Positions 41,884-52,038 of a stretch of DNA of 64,000 bases are shown piece after piece. The first letter of the stretch is position 1. The number at the start of each line of letters is the position of its first letter. The position numbers and the translations under genes were made by a program. This stretch comes from Citricoccus zhacaiensis. GTDB lineage: Bacteria > Actinomycetota > Actinomycetes > Actinomycetales > Micrococcaceae. The stretch spans positions 62,001 through 126,000 of the forward strand of contig NZ_BMLQ01000006.1 of the NCBI RefSeq assembly GCF_014645315.1, read 5' to 3'. The notes under the pieces are model-generated. The model saw only the letters and a list, made by a program, of their open reading frames with translations. It was not told the origin of the DNA and ran no database searches.

Positions 41884-43664
41884 TTTTGCTCCTCCGTCCG
41901 ATCGGTCGAGGTGGTACTGCCGTCGGCGGAGTCAGCCGCAGAGTCGGGGGCACTGGAGCCGCCGAGTGACGCGAACTGCTCGGCCCTCCGGCGTTCGGCG
42001 ATCGTCTGCCGTTTGGCCGCCTCCTTGGACGACTTCTGGCTCTTCTTGGGTGCCTTGCCGGAGGACGCTGGCGGGACCGGCCTGAACTCCCGGATCTTCC
42101 CGGCGCCCTGGTACAGGGGTTCGCGGCCGAGCAGCGAGGGGTCGAGTCCGGAGAACTTGTGCCCGCCTCCGAAGAACCGCGTGTTCGCCAGCATCTGCAG
42201 CACCGGGTGGGTGAACATGAAGACCACCACGAGGTCCGCCACGGCGGTCAGGCCGAGCGTGAACGCGAACCCGCGCACGTTGCCCACCGCCACGAAGTAC
42301 AGCACGACGGCGGCCAGCAGGTTGACGGCCTTGGACGCGACCACGGTGCGCTTGGCCCGGAGCCAGCCGTATTCCACGGCTTCGGCCAGGCTCCGCCCGT
42401 TGCGCAACTCATCCTTGATGCGTTCGAAGTAGACGATGAAGGAGTCCGCCGTGAGGCCGATGGCCACGATCAGGCCCGCTATGCCGGCCAAGGACAACCG
42501 ATAGTTGTCCGACCAGCCCAATAGGACGATCGCCAGATAGGTCAGCACCCCCGCCACCACGAGCGAGGCCATGGTGACCAGCCCCAGCAGCCGGTACTGG
42601 AAGAACGAGTACACGGCGACCAAGGCCAGGCCGATGAGCCCGGCGATGAGGCCGAGGCGCAACTGGTCGGCACCGAGGGTGGCGGAGATCTGCTGCTCGG
42701 ACTCGATGGTGAAGCTGATCGGCAGCGCGCCGTACTTCAGCTGCTCGGCCAGGGCCGCGGCCGACTCCTCGGTGAAGTTGCCGGAGATCTGGGCCCGGCC
42801 GTCGGTGATGACGGCCTGGGACTGTGGCGCGGAGACGACCATGCCGTCCAAGACAATGGCGAACTGCTTGCGAGGGTCGCCCTCCTGGAAGGGGGTCAGG
42901 CGCTGGGTGACCTCGCGGAAGGCGTCCGTGCCGGCGTTGTTGAAGGTCAGGTTCACGGCCCACTGGTTGGTGGACACGCCGGTGGCCGTGTTGACCAGAC
43001 CGTAGTCGGCGTCGGCGATGTCGGTGCCGGGGACCTCAACCGGTCCGACGATGTACTTCACACCCTGATTCGGATCGCAGACGATCGCGGCCTCATCCGT
43101 GGGCAGCGGCTCGCGATTGGGGTCACCGAGCACGGCGGGGCAGTCGTAGGCCTCGAACTCGGCGGCCAGCTCCGGAGTGATCCAGTTCGGGTCCGAGCCG
43201 TTCTCGGGCTCGGCCGTGGGCTCCGGGAATTCCTCCACCGGCGTCCGCTGGTCCTCCGGCGTCGCGGTGAAGGATCCCATGGTGATGACCGGACGGAACT
43301 CCATGTTGGCGGAAGCCTGGATCAACTCACGGGTCTCCTGGTCCGGGACACCGGGCAGGGACACCACCACATTGCGACCGCTCTGGGTGGCGATCTCGGC
43401 CTCGGAGACACCGGAGCCATCCACACGCTGCCGGATGATCTCCACCGCCTGGTCGAGCTGTTCCGCGGACACGTCTTGGCCACCGGTGACCTCCGGGGCG
43501 AGCACCATCTGCGTGCCGCCTTCCAGGTCGAGGGCGAGCTTGGGGGCCAGTTGGGCCTGGCCGGTGGCCACGCCGACACCGAGGATCGCCGCCAGGGCGA
43601 CCATCAGGCCGGCGAGCCACCAGAGCGTGCGCTTGGCGCGGCCCCGGGGGGTCTTATCAGACAT
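41880..43664 (-). CDS. secD: Protein translocase subunit SecD
   Basis: A 594-residue membrane protein. Helix 1 is followed by LALDLEGGTQMVL, then the large extracytoplasmic P1 domain with an acidic insert, and five helices with IGLTADSFIVYFERIKDELR. A charged, lysine-rich C-terminal tail of about 80 residues is longer than in E. coli, as in other actinobacteria. Operon yajC-secD-secF. Confidence 0.97.
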   Translation of the reverse strand: MSDKTPRGRAKRTLWWLAGLMVALAAILGVGVATGQAQLAPKLALDLEGGTQMVLAPEVTGGQDVSAEQLDQAVEIIRQRVDGSGVSEAEIATQSGRNVVVSLPGVPDQETRELIQASANMEFRPVITMGSFTATPEDQRTPVEEFPEPTAEPENGSDPNWITPELAAEFEAYDCPAVLGDPNREPLPTDEAAIVCDPNQGVKYIVGPVEVPGTDIADADYGLVNTATGVSTNQWAVNLTFNNAGTDAFREVTQRLTPFQEGDPRKQFAIVLDGMVVSAPQSQAVITDGRAQISGNFTEESAAALAEQLKYGALPISFTIESEQQISATLGADQLRLGLIAGLIGLALVAVYSFFQYRLLGLVTMASLVVAGVLTYLAIVLLGWSDNYRLSLAGIAGLIVAIGLTADSFIVYFERIKDELRNGRSLAEAVEYGWLRAKRTVVASKAVNLLAAVVLYFVAVGNVRGFAFTLGLTAVADLVVVFMFTHPVLQMLANTRFFGGGHKFSGLDPSLLGREPLYQGAGKIREFRPVPPASSGKAPKKSQKSSKEAAKRQTIAERRRAEQFASLGGSSAPDSAADSADGSTTSTDRTEEQK

Positions 43665-43723
43665 GGAAGGCTACGGCTTTCGGTTCACGGGACGAGGGCG
43701 TGCGTCTGCTCAGTCAGACGGAG

Positions 43724-44212
43724 TCAGGCAGACGGGCGATCCGTGCCGGGACGCTGGTCGTCCGGGCCGTTGCCATCGGTCTCATGGCGATCGGTCCCAC
43801 CGTTGGTCTCCTCCAGGCCCGCCGGGGAATCCGGGACGGTGGTCTCCGGCTCGCCGACCACGGCGGCACCGGCGGCGGGATCCACAGCCTTGCCGATGGC
43901 CTGCAGGTGCACGGTGGCCGTGTTACCCGGGGAGATCTCGATGACGGCCTTGTTCTCTTCCTTGTCCACGGACAGGATGGTGCCGAACAGACCCATGGTG
44001 GTCATGACCTCCACGCCCGGGGCGAGGGACTGGTGGAGTTGCTGCTGCTGCTGCTGGGCTTTCTTGCTGCGGCGGAACATGCTGAAGATCAGCAGCGCGA
44101 AGATCGCGAGCATGATCAGCAGGAAGGGGTCGAACGGCAGGCCGCCACCGCCTTCCGGATTGGCGCCTTCGGCGACAAGCGAGACAGTTGGGGAGGCGAT
44201 CAGCTGGGTCAC
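43724..44212 (-). CDS. yajC: YajC preprotein translocase subunit
   Basis: A 162-residue protein with one transmembrane helix (about residues 27-45, PFLLIMLAIFALLIFSMFRR) and the cytoplasmic LAPGVEVMTTMGLFGTILSVD domain. The C-terminal 50 residues are acidic and disordered. The helix is followed by a polyglutamine run (QQQQQQ), encoded by a CAG-type repeat. GTG at 44212 is the best start. First gene of the yajC-secD-secF unit. Confidence 0.92.
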   Translation of the reverse strand: MTQLIASPTVSLVAEGANPEGGGGLPFDPFLLIMLAIFALLIFSMFRRSKKAQQQQQQLHQSLAPGVEVMTTMGLFGTILSVDKEENKAVIEISPGNTATVHLQAIGKAVDPAAGAAVVGEPETTVPDSPAGLEETNGGTDRHETDGNGPDDQRPGTDRPSA

Positions 44213-44258
44213 TTCGGGGACACCACATTCCAGAGTCGGGGCACAGGACAACCCGATT

Positions 44259-44264
44259 AGTCTA
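44259..44264 (-). promoter_or_regulatory. Putative -10 box for yajC-secD-secF
   Basis: TAGACT on the minus strand, about 47 bases before the yajC start, the same hexamer as proposed for rpsD. No clear -35. Confidence 0.35.
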
Positions 44265-44373
44265 CGGGTAGGTTCGCACCGCCCGTTCAGACGCGTCCTT
44301 CCGGGGCACATTGTTCACCGATTTCCCAGAAATGTTCCGAGCTCAGGGGTTGAGCGCAGTTGAGCGCAGAGGC

Positions 44374-45507
44374 TCAGGGGTCGAAGAGCGTATCGGCCGT
44401 ACCGTCCACGCCGGCCCCCGCACCCCGGGCAGGCCGGCTGGAGTCCTCGCCACCGTCACTCGTCGCCGGCACCGTCCAGAACGCCGCCCCCGGAGACTCG
44501 GGGGGCGGGACCAGGCCCAGGTGTTCCCAGGCGGCGGGCATGGCGATCCGTCCTCGAGGCGTCCGACCCAGCAGGCCCTCGCGCACCAGGAAGGGCTCTG
44601 CCACGGTCTCCACCGTCTCGGTCTCCTCCCCCACGGCGATGGCCAGCGTGGACAGGCCCACTGGTCCTCCCGCGAACTTGCGGCACAGGGCCTCGAGCAC
44701 TGAGCGGTCGAGCCGGTCCAGGCCCTTCTCATCCACCTCGTACATCTCCAAGGCGGCGGAGGCGGCGCGCGAGTCCACCTGGTCCAGCCCACCGACCAGG
44801 GCCCAGTCACGCACCCGGCGCAGCAGCCGGTTGGCGATGCGCGGCGTTCCCCGCGACCGGCTGGCGATCTGGGTGAACCCCGCGGAGTTGACCTTCATGT
44901 CCAGCAACAGGGCGGAGCGGCGCAGGACCAGCTCCAGTTCCTCGGTGCTGTAGAACTCGAGGTGACCGGTGAAGCCGAAGCGATCGCGGAGCGGCCCGGG
45001 CAGCAGCCCGGCACGGGTGGTGGCCCCCACCAGCGTGAACGGCGGGATCTCCAGGGGGATGGAGGTGGCGCCGGCCCCCTTGCCGACCACGATGTCCACC
45101 CGGAAGTCCTCCATGGCCATGTAGAGCATCTCCTCGGCCGGGCGGGACATGCGGTGGATCTCGTCCAGGAAGAGCACTTCCCCCTCGGTCAGGGAGGACA
45201 GGATGGCAGCCAGGTCACCGGCGTGCTGGATCGCCGGTCCGGAGGAGATCCGCAGGGGCGCATTCATCTCCGCCGCGATGATCATGGCCAGGGTGGTCTT
45301 GCCCAGTCCGGGCGGCCCGGACATCAGCACGTGGTCGGCGGTGCGCCCCCGCAACCGGGCCGCCTCCAGGACGAGCGAGAGCTGCCGGCGGACCCGCTGC
45401 TGGCCCACGAAGTCGTCGAGGTTCTTGGGACGCAGGGCGGCCTCGAGCTCCCGCTCCTCACCCTCCGCGGCCCCGGCCACGAGCCGGCCGTCTGGCTGTT
45501 CCGTCAT
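44374..45507 (-). CDS. ruvB: Holliday junction DNA helicase RuvB
   Basis: A 377-residue AAA+ motor of branch migration. Walker [12 protein letters not shown], Walker [19 protein letters not shown] sensor and RDRFGF arginine finger are intact; the C-terminal winged helix ends with [13 protein letters not shown] Pro/Gly-rich tail of about 45 residues extends beyond the usual end. Confidence 0.97.
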   Translation of the reverse strand: MTEQPDGRLVAGAAEGEERELEAALRPKNLDDFVGQQRVRRQLSLVLEAARLRGRTADHVLMSGPPGLGKTTLAMIIAAEMNAPLRISSGPAIQHAGDLAAILSSLTEGEVLFLDEIHRMSRPAEEMLYMAMEDFRVDIVVGKGAGATSIPLEIPPFTLVGATTRAGLLPGPLRDRFGFTGHLEFYSTEELELVLRRSALLLDMKVNSAGFTQIASRSRGTPRIANRLLRRVRDWALVGGLDQVDSRAASAALEMYEVDEKGLDRLDRSVLEALCRKFAGGPVGLSTLAIAVGEETETVETVAEPFLVREGLLGRTPRGRIAMPAAWEHLGLVPPPESPGAAFWTVPATSDGGEDSSRPARGAGAGVDGTADTLFDP

Positions 45508-45517
45508 GCGCTACCCC

Positions 45518-46156
45518 CTACCGTCCCGACCGGGCGGACTGCCCCTGGCCTAGGTGGCGCAGCGTGGACTTGAGCACGCTGGCCACGGTGCCGGACTCCT
45601 CGAGTTCGGGCTCATGCCGGATGGTGTCCCGCACTGCCTTCTCGGCGTCCTTCTCCGTCCAGCCCAGCCCGGTCAGCGCCTCCAGGACGCGGTCCATCCA
45701 GGGCATGGAGCCGGCCAGCGCCGGCTGGTCCTCGGCCCCGGGTGCCGGCACACCCGTGGGCACGAGCTTGTCCGTCAGCTCCAGGACGATGCGCCGCGCG
45801 CCCTTGGGTCCGATCCCGGGGACCTTGGTGAAGGCCTTGTCATCCCCCGTGGACGCCGCCACCCGGACCGCCTCCGGAGCGTGGACCGCCAACACGGCCA
45901 GGGCCAGCCGGGGGCCGACGCCGGAGACCCCGAGCAGCACCTCGAAGACCTCCCTCTCGTCTTCCGTGGCGAAGCCGAACAGGGTCATGGAGTCCTCGCG
46001 CACCACCATGGAGGTCAGGACCCGCCCGGCCTCCCCCGGGTGGAGCCCCGCCAGCGTCTGAGGGGTGGCGGAGAACCGCATGCCGAAGCCAGACACGGTG
46101 AGGACAGCGTGGTTCAACCCCACGGATTCCACGGTGCCGGTCAGGGACGAAATCAT
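45518..46156 (-). CDS. ruvA: Holliday junction DNA helicase RuvA
   Basis: A 212-residue junction-binding subunit: MISSLTGTVESVG start, OB fold, two helix-hairpin-helix motifs (LLGVSGVGPRLALAVL and FTKVPGIGPKGARRIVLEL) and the C-terminal RuvB-binding helix bundle (EALTGLGWTEKDAEKAV). ATG at 46156 is chosen over an upstream start. It lies ten bases before ruvB. Confidence 0.96.
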   Translation of the reverse strand: MISSLTGTVESVGLNHAVLTVSGFGMRFSATPQTLAGLHPGEAGRVLTSMVVREDSMTLFGFATEDEREVFEVLLGVSGVGPRLALAVLAVHAPEAVRVAASTGDDKAFTKVPGIGPKGARRIVLELTDKLVPTGVPAPGAEDQPALAGSMPWMDRVLEALTGLGWTEKDAEKAVRDTIRHEPELEESGTVASVLKSTLRHLGQGQSARSGR

Positions 46157-46272
46157 GCTCAACTCGCTCTTCTCGGAATGGCAATTGGACAACAGCCGGA
46201 CGACAACGGGTCAGGTGCCGGACTGCGGCCCGGTTCGAACGTATCTACGAAGACCTTAGCCCATGGCTGGTA

Positions 46273-46974
46273 TCAGATCCGGGACCCGCCGCTCCAGCCC
46301 TTCGAACCCCGGCTCCGCTGCTCAGCGGCGAGCCAGGCCTGCTGGGCCGGCGTCGACCCCCCGGTGCGGCGCCCGCCGGAGCCGCCGGCCGGCGTCGGGA
46401 ACCGCGAGGCTCGCTGGGGACTGGTGAGGTTGCCTGTCTCCAGTCCGCGGCCCATCAGCCCGCCACGCCAGGCATGGGTGATGGCCAGGGCGAGGGCATC
46501 GGCGGCATCGGCGGGCTTGGGCGGGGCATCGAGGCGCAGGATCCTGGTGACCATGGCGGTGACCTGGTCCTTGCCCGCGGTACCGCTGCCGGTGACCGCG
46601 GCCTTCACCTCGGAGGGGGTGTGGAGCGCCACCGGGATGCCGCGCCGGGCGGCCGCCGCGATGACCACGCCGGAGGCCTGGGCGGTGCCCATCACCGTCG
46701 GCGTGTTGTTCTGCGCGAACATGCGTTCCACGGCCACGTGGTCCGGGCTGTGGCGGTCGAGCCACTCGTTGATCGCCTCGTCGATGGCGAGCAGCCGCAG
46801 GTCGAGCGACTGTTCGGCCGGAGAGCCGACGACCGTCACCGCCACCAGCGTGGCAGTGCGGTTGGGCGCGACGTCCACCACGGCGATGCCGCAGCGTGTC
46901 AGGCCGGGATCGACACCGAGCACCCGCAGCGGACTCGGCGCCCGGCGTCCCGCGACTCCGGGGCGGACGGTCAA
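46273..46974 (-). CDS. ruvC: Crossover junction endodeoxyribonuclease RuvC
   Basis: A 233-residue resolvase. The four catalytic acids are visible in [19 protein letters not shown] and [13 protein letters not shown] basic Gly/Arg/Ser-rich tail of about 50 residues is typical of actinobacteria. It follows yebC by seven bases and precedes ruvA by 116 bases. Confidence 0.96.
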   Translation of the reverse strand: MTVRPGVAGRRAPSPLRVLGVDPGLTRCGIAVVDVAPNRTATLVAVTVVGSPAEQSLDLRLLAIDEAINEWLDRHSPDHVAVERMFAQNNTPTVMGTAQASGVVIAAAARRGIPVALHTPSEVKAAVTGSGTAGKDQVTAMVTRILRLDAPPKPADAADALALAITHAWRGGLMGRGLETGNLTSPQRASRFPTPAGGSGGRRTGGSTPAQQAWLAAEQRSRGSKGWSGGSRI

Positions 46975-46981
46975 GGGCGGA

Positions 46982-47737
46982 TCAGTCCTCGTCCAGCTGG
47001 GCGAGGACCTCCGGGGAGATGTCCACGTTGGAGTAGACGCTCTGCACGTCGTCCAGGTCCTCCAGCGCGTCCTCCAGGTTGAAGTACGTCTTGGCGCCCT
47101 TGGCGTCCAGGTCCACCTTCATGGTGGCCACGAACTCCATCTCGTCCGTCTCGTACTCGATCCCGGCCTCTTCCAGGGCGGTGGCCACGGCACGCAGGTC
47201 GGAGGGGTCGCACAGGATCTCGAAGGAGTCCCCGGACTGCATGACCTCCTCGGCGCCGGCGTCCAGCACCGCCATCAGGATGTCATCCTCGGTGTGCCCC
47301 TCGGCCGGCAGGCGGACCAGGCCGGTGCGGTTGAACAGGAAGGCCACGGAGCCCGAGTCGGCCATGGTGCCGCCGTTGCGCGTCACCGCGGTGCGGACGT
47401 CCGCGGCGGCCCGGTTCTTGTTGTCCGTCAGGCATTCGACCATGAGGGCGGATCCCTGGGGCCCACGGACCTCGTAGATGATCTCCGTGTACTCGATGAC
47501 CTCACCGGTCAGGCCGGCACCGCGCTTGATGGCGCGCTCGATGTTGTCATTGGGCACAGACTGCTTCTTGGCCTTGGTGACCGCCAGCTCGAGGGCGGGG
47601 TTGCCGACCAGGTCGGGCCCGCCGGCGCGGGCCGCCACCTCGATGCCCTTGACGTACTTGGCGAAGGCCTTGGCGCGCCGCGAGTCGATGATGGCCTTCT
47701 TGTGCTTGGTGGTCGCCCACTTCGAATGCCCTGCCAC
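46982..47737 (-). CDS. yebC: YebC/PmpR-family protein
   Basis: A 251-residue protein: [20 protein letters not shown] start, [24 protein letters not shown], and the [19 protein letters not shown] domain. The family includes transcriptional regulators and, by recent work, factors that help ribosomes at difficult sequences. GTG at 47737 follows GGAGAG; upstream in-frame sequence is unnatural. First gene of yebC-ruvC-ruvA-ruvB. Confidence 0.95.
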   Translation of the reverse strand: MAGHSKWATTKHKKAIIDSRRAKAFAKYVKGIEVAARAGGPDLVGNPALELAVTKAKKQSVPNDNIERAIKRGAGLTGEVIEYTEIIYEVRGPQGSALMVECLTDNKNRAAADVRTAVTRNGGTMADSGSVAFLFNRTGLVRLPAEGHTEDDILMAVLDAGAEEVMQSGDSFEILCDPSDLRAVATALEEAGIEYETDEMEFVATMKVDLDAKGAKTYFNLEDALEDLDDVQSVYSNVDISPEVLAQLDED

Positions 47738-47864
47738 GTGCTCTCCTCTCCGAGCCGGCCATGCCGGAGCACGGCCCGCATCGGCTGTTGGTGATGATCG
47801 GGTTCGTCTTGGCCCGGACGCCGCGGCGCCGGACCCTGCCGCTGCCGGCAGAAGTCTGGCTTCG

Positions 47865-47870
47865 ATTCTA
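47865..47870 (-). promoter_or_regulatory. Putative -10 box for yebC-ruvCAB
   Basis: TAGAAT on the minus strand, about 128 bases before the yebC GTG; -35 not recognisable. Confidence 0.3.
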
Positions 47871-47973
47871 CGGGAGGCGCCGCCGGTGACACCGTCCGTG
47901 CGGGACACAGTGCGGACGGCCAGTACTGGCGGACCCTGTCCAGTAAACCCAAGGTGTGAAACAGTTGCTGACT

Positions 47974-50022
47974 ATGACGACTGACACTCCCGCCTCCACG
48001 AGCACCAATCCCCTCCTGGCGCCGTCCCCGCTGCCCTATGGGCTCCCCGACTTCGCGGCCCTCGACGACGAGCACTTCCTGCCCGCCTACCGTGCCGGTA
48101 TGGCCGAGCACCGCGCCGAACTCGACGCGATCACTGCGGATTCCGCCGAGCCGGCGTTCGAGAACACGTTCCTCGCCGTCGAGCGTTCCGGGCAGCTGCT
48201 GCGCAGGGTGCACCAGGTCTTCTCCAACCTCCTGGCCGCCGACGGCACCGAGGTCCGGCAGGAGATCGACGAGGAGATCAGTCCCGAGTTGTCCGCCCAC
48301 TGGGATGCGATCCACCTTGACGCGGCCCTCTACAGCCGACTGGCGAGGGTGGACCTGGATGGCATCGGCGGACCGGAGTCCGAGGACCGCCGGCTGGCCG
48401 AGGAGACCCTCAAGACCTTCCGGCTGCTCGGTGCGGAACTGGACCGGGAGGCGAAGGTGCGCCTCGCCGCCATCAACGAACGCCTCGCCGTGCTGTCCTC
48501 CCAGTACGGGCGCCGCATGGTCGCGGAGAACACCGCCTCGGCCGTCTGGTTCGGCTCTGCCGGGGAAGTGGCCGGGCTCTCCGAGCAGGACCTCGCCTCG
48601 GCCGCCGCCGCGGCCCGGAACGCCGGGCACGACGCCGGCTACCTCCTGACGCTGTCCATGTTCACCTCGCAGCCCTGGTTGGAGACCCTCGAGAACCCCG
48701 ACTCGCGCCGGCGCGTCCACGAGGCCGCCTGGCGGCGCGGCACCACCCCGGGGAAGAACTTCGCCCTCGACCTGGCCGTGGAGCAGGCCGGCCTGCGCGC
48801 CGAGAAGGCCCAACTGCTGGGTTTCTCCAGCTGGGCCGACTACGCGCTGCAGGACCGGACCGCCCCGAGCCTGGACGCCGTCCGCGACCTGCTGGACCGG
48901 ATCATCCCGGCGGCCACCGCGAACGCCCGCCGGGAGAAGACCGAGATCGAGGCCGAGGCCGGCCACCCGGTGGAGGCCTGGGACTGGCCCTTCTACGCGG
49001 CCCGTATCGAGCGGGAGAGGTACCGCGTGGACACCACCGCGCTGCGCTCCTACTTCGAGCTGGACCGGGTGCTCACCGAGGGGGTGTTCGCCGCCGCGAC
49101 GGCTCTGTACGGCATCACCTTCCGCGAGCGCCCGGACCTGCACGGGTACCAACCGGATGTCCGTGTCTGGGAGGTGCTGGAGGCCGACGGCACCGAGCTC
49201 GGCTTGTTCGTCGGGGATTTCTTCACCCGTCCCACGAAGTCCGGCGGAGCCTGGATGAACTCGTTCCGTGAGGCGTCCACGTTCTTCGGCGAGCGCCCGG
49301 TGGTGAGCAACAACCTGAACATCCCGAGGCCGGCGGCCGGCGAACCGGCGTTGCTGACCGTGGACCAGGTGAACACCCTGTTCCACGAGTTCGGCCACGC
49401 CCTGCACGGCCTGCTGTCCTCCGGCCGGTACGCCACCCTGTCCGGAACCGCCGTTCCCCGGGACTTCGTGGAGTTCCCCTCGCAGGTCAACGAGATGTGG
49501 ATGTACTGGCCGGAGATCGTCTCCGCCTACGCGCGCCACGTGGGGACCGGTGAGACGATCGACCCCGACGTGCTGGCGGCCATCGAGGCCTCCTCCCTGT
49601 GGGGCGAGGGCTTCCGCACCACGGAGTACCTGGGGGCTGCCATGCTGGACCTCGCGTGGCACTCCCTGGCACCGGGCACCACGGTGGAGGATCCGCTGGC
49701 CTTCGAGGCCGAGCAGTTGCGGGCGGCCGGCCTGGACCCGGACCTCGTGGCTCCCCGGTACCGTTCGAGCTACTTCAAGCACATCTTCGGCGGCGGATAC
49801 GCGGCCGGGTACTACTCCTACCTCTGGTCCGAGGTCCTGGACGCGGACACCGTGGAGTGGTTCCGTGCCCATGGCGGGCTGAGCCGGGAGAACGGCGAGC
49901 GCTTCCGCTCCGAGTTGCTCGCCCGCGGCAACACGCGTGACCCGATGGAGTCCTACCGCCGGTTCCGCGGCGGCGACGCGGACCCGGAGCACCTGTTGCG
50001 GCGCCGGGGGCTGCTCGGCTGA
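47974..50022 (+). CDS. M3-family oligopeptidase (dipeptidyl carboxypeptidase-like)
   Basis: A zinc metallopeptidase of about 682 residues. The HEFGH motif (TLFHEFGHALHGLLS, about residues 475-479 of the product) and a downstream glutamate in FVEFPSQVNEMW give the zinc site; the FGGGYAAGYYSYLWSEVLDAD block binds substrate. It is cytoplasmic, with no signal peptide. It belongs to the Dcp/oligopeptidase A branch. ATG at 47974 (MTTDTPAS) is preferred to the GTG at 47956. Confidence 0.92.
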   Translation: MTTDTPASTSTNPLLAPSPLPYGLPDFAALDDEHFLPAYRAGMAEHRAELDAITADSAEPAFENTFLAVERSGQLLRRVHQVFSNLLAADGTEVRQEIDEEISPELSAHWDAIHLDAALYSRLARVDLDGIGGPESEDRRLAEETLKTFRLLGAELDREAKVRLAAINERLAVLSSQYGRRMVAENTASAVWFGSAGEVAGLSEQDLASAAAAARNAGHDAGYLLTLSMFTSQPWLETLENPDSRRRVHEAAWRRGTTPGKNFALDLAVEQAGLRAEKAQLLGFSSWADYALQDRTAPSLDAVRDLLDRIIPAATANARREKTEIEAEAGHPVEAWDWPFYAARIERERYRVDTTALRSYFELDRVLTEGVFAAATALYGITFRERPDLHGYQPDVRVWEVLEADGTELGLFVGDFFTRPTKSGGAWMNSFREASTFFGERPVVSNNLNIPRPAAGEPALLTVDQVNTLFHEFGHALHGLLSSGRYATLSGTAVPRDFVEFPSQVNEMWMYWPEIVSAYARHVGTGETIDPDVLAAIEASSLWGEGFRTTEYLGAAMLDLAWHSLAPGTTVEDPLAFEAEQLRAAGLDPDLVAPRYRSSYFKHIFGGGYAAGYYSYLWSEVLDADTVEWFRAHGGLSRENGERFRSELLARGNTRDPMESYRRFRGGDADPEHLLRRRGLLG

Positions 50023-50052
50023 GCTCCGGTGCCGTCGCCTGCGCGGCTCAGC

Positions 50053-51378
50053 TCAGGTGGAGGAGGCCGTGAGCTGGGCCAGCCCGGGCCGCGGTGAGGT
50101 CAGCACGGCGTGCAGCCACAGGCGGGCGGCGTGGTCCCACTTCTCCGGGTCCACGTTCCACTCACGGGTGTGGCGTGCCAGGTGGAACCGGACGAAGGTG
50201 ACCAGCTGGGGGACCTTGGCGGCGAGTTCCATGGACGGGCCCACCGGGACGAAGTCGTCATCCTCTGAGTGGAGGATGAGGGTCGGCACCCGCAGGTGGT
50301 CCGCCCGGGAGAGCCAGTCCATCGCCTTGAGGTCAACGGGCGCGGCGAGGCCGGTGGCCCACCGTCCGGCCTTGTTGCTCATGAGCCACTGTCCCAGCCG
50401 GCCCACGGCGTCCGGCAGCCGGTTCAGCCGGGCCTGGTGCGCCAGCACGTCGATCCAGTTGATGACGGGCCCGTCCAGGACCATGGCGGCGACCATGGAG
50501 GACAACTCGGAGCGGTCCGCCATCTGCAGGCACACGGCACCGCCCATGGACCAGCCGAACAGGACCACTTCGCGGGCGCCCCGCTCGAGGGCATAGGCGA
50601 CGGCCGCCTCGACGTCCTTCCACTCGGTGCTGCCCAGGCCGTAGCGCCCGTCCCCGGCGGCCGGGGCCTCACCGTCGTTGCGGTAGGAGATCAGCAGGGA
50701 GGTCATCCCCAGGGCCCGGGCGGTGCCGATGGCCCTGATGCCTTCCGCGCGCTTGGAGCCGCGGCCGTGGACCATGATGGCCCACACCCCCTCGCCGGCG
50801 AGCCGAGGTGCAGCGTCATCGCCGGCCGGGGATGGTTCCGGGCGGACGAGCCAGGCGGGGGCCGTGCCGTTCTCGACCGGGATCCTCACGTCCTCGGTCT
50901 CGTAGCCCAGGGTGCGCGGCTCGGGGTAGACGAATCCGGTCCACCGGCCACGGACGGCCCGGTGCAGATCACCGCTGTAGACCTCCTCGACCTCCCGCTG
51001 GACCGTCCCGTCGCGCGGGTCGAACGAGGTCACCGCACCGATGCGGGCGATCCCGGCGCCGGCGTCGAACACCAGGGAGTAGGTCCCGGGGACGGTGGTC
51101 TCCTCGGTCACGGGCAGGATGATCTCCAGGCCGGACGCCCCCTGCACCACGGCGAGGACCTCGAGGTCCTCGGCCGGGGTCTTGACGGGGGTGACCACGG
51201 TGCGGGCGAAGAGGCCGGCCAGCCCGGAAACGGTCCCAGCTGCCACCGAACCGGCCACCACTCCGCCCACGGCAGCCAGGGAGGACCACCGCATGACCGG
51301 CTCGGCCTGGCCGATGGACTTCTGGATCTTGGTGCGGCGGCTCGCCGAGCGGGCGGAGCGGGAAGGGCGGGAGGTCAT
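50053..51378 (-). CDS. Membrane-anchored alpha/beta hydrolase
   Basis: A 441-residue protein. A basic start is followed by one hydrophobic segment (about residues 32-60, AAVGGVVAGSVAAGTVSGLAG), then a beta-rich region and an alpha/beta hydrolase domain with HGRGSKRAEG oxyanion area, nucleophile GWSMGG, acid in LILHSEDDDFVP and histidine in LARHTREWN. Substrate unknown; typical of actinobacterial esterase/lysophospholipase-like proteins. Confidence 0.85.
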   Translation of the reverse strand: MTSRPSRSARSASRRTKIQKSIGQAEPVMRWSSLAAVGGVVAGSVAAGTVSGLAGLFARTVVTPVKTPAEDLEVLAVVQGASGLEIILPVTEETTVPGTYSLVFDAGAGIARIGAVTSFDPRDGTVQREVEEVYSGDLHRAVRGRWTGFVYPEPRTLGYETEDVRIPVENGTAPAWLVRPEPSPAGDDAAPRLAGEGVWAIMVHGRGSKRAEGIRAIGTARALGMTSLLISYRNDGEAPAAGDGRYGLGSTEWKDVEAAVAYALERGAREVVLFGWSMGGAVCLQMADRSELSSMVAAMVLDGPVINWIDVLAHQARLNRLPDAVGRLGQWLMSNKAGRWATGLAAPVDLKAMDWLSRADHLRVPTLILHSEDDDFVPVGPSMELAAKVPQLVTFVRFHLARHTREWNVDPEKWDHAARLWLHAVLTSPRPGLAQLTASST

Positions 51379-51522
51379 GCCCTATTCTGTCCACGTCCGG
51401 CCCGCCATGGCCAGCCGGGTGCCCGGCTGGCTGCCGTAAGACCCCCGTGACGGGCTGCGTTCGGCCCTGTAAGACCGCCGTGAGACTCCCGGGGCGGAAA
51501 CAACGGGGTGGTTCGTGGTGTT

Positions 51523-52038
51523 ATGGCTGTCATGAGCGATACACCCCTTTCCTCCCCCGCCGACCAGCCGGACCAGTCGAACCAGTCGAACCAGTCGAAT
51601 CAGCCGGTTCAGGCACCGAATACCCCGGATCCCACCGCCCGGGACCGCTCGGACGCCGAATGGCGTGAGCGGCTCAGTCCCGAGGAGTTCCAGGTCCTCC
51701 GCCAGGCCGGCACCGAACGCCCCTTCACGGGCGAGTACTGGGACGCGCAGACCGAGGGCGTCTACGCGTGCCGCGCCTGCGGTGCCGAACTGTTCCGCTC
51801 GGAGACGAAATTCGACGCCAACTGCGGCTGGCCCTCCTTCTTCGCCCCCTTGGCCGAAGACCGGGTCGAGTACATCCGGGACACCGCCCTGGGCATGGAG
51901 CGCATCGAGGTCCGCTGTGCCAACTGCGGTTCCCACATGGGTCACGTCTTCCAGGGCGAGGGCTTCGACACTCCCACGGACCTGCGCTACTGCATGAACT
52001 CCGTCTCCCTGACGCTCCAGCCGAAGGCCGACGCGTGA
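51523..52038 (+). CDS. msrB: Peptide methionine-R-sulfoxide reductase
   Basis: A 171-residue protein. The core has [21 protein letters not shown], two CxxC zinc pairs (CRAC, CANC), GWPSFF and the catalytic cysteine in RYCMNS. It reduces methionine-R-sulfoxide in oxidised proteins. The N-terminal 30 residues are a DQ/SNQ-rich repeat not found in the standard enzyme. The start is uncertain (51523 or 51532). Its TGA overlaps the next gene as GTGA. Confidence 0.93.
   Translation: MAVMSDTPLSSPADQPDQSNQSNQSNQPVQAPNTPDPTARDRSDAEWRERLSPEEFQVLRQAGTERPFTGEYWDAQTEGVYACRACGAELFRSETKFDANCGWPSFFAPLAEDRVEYIRDTALGMERIEVRCANCGSHMGHVFQGEGFDTPTDLRYCMNSVSLTLQPKADA
51571..51606 (+). repeat. Tandem 9-base repeat in msrB
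   Basis: Four units of a 9-mer (consensus AACCAGTCG; the last unit diverges) encode a repeated Asn/Asp-Gln-Ser. The repeat could expand or contract in frame. Confidence 0.7.

Noticed and set aside
44039-44056. CTG/CAG triplet run in yajC as a possible phase-variable tract
   Set aside because: Length changes would stay in frame and only alter a glutamine linker, so it is not a switch.
47509-49992. An 827-codon minus-strand open frame opposite the M3 peptidase
   Set aside because: It is the mirror of the strongly biased peptidase frame; it has no recognisable domain and an unnatural Gly/Arg/Val-rich composition.
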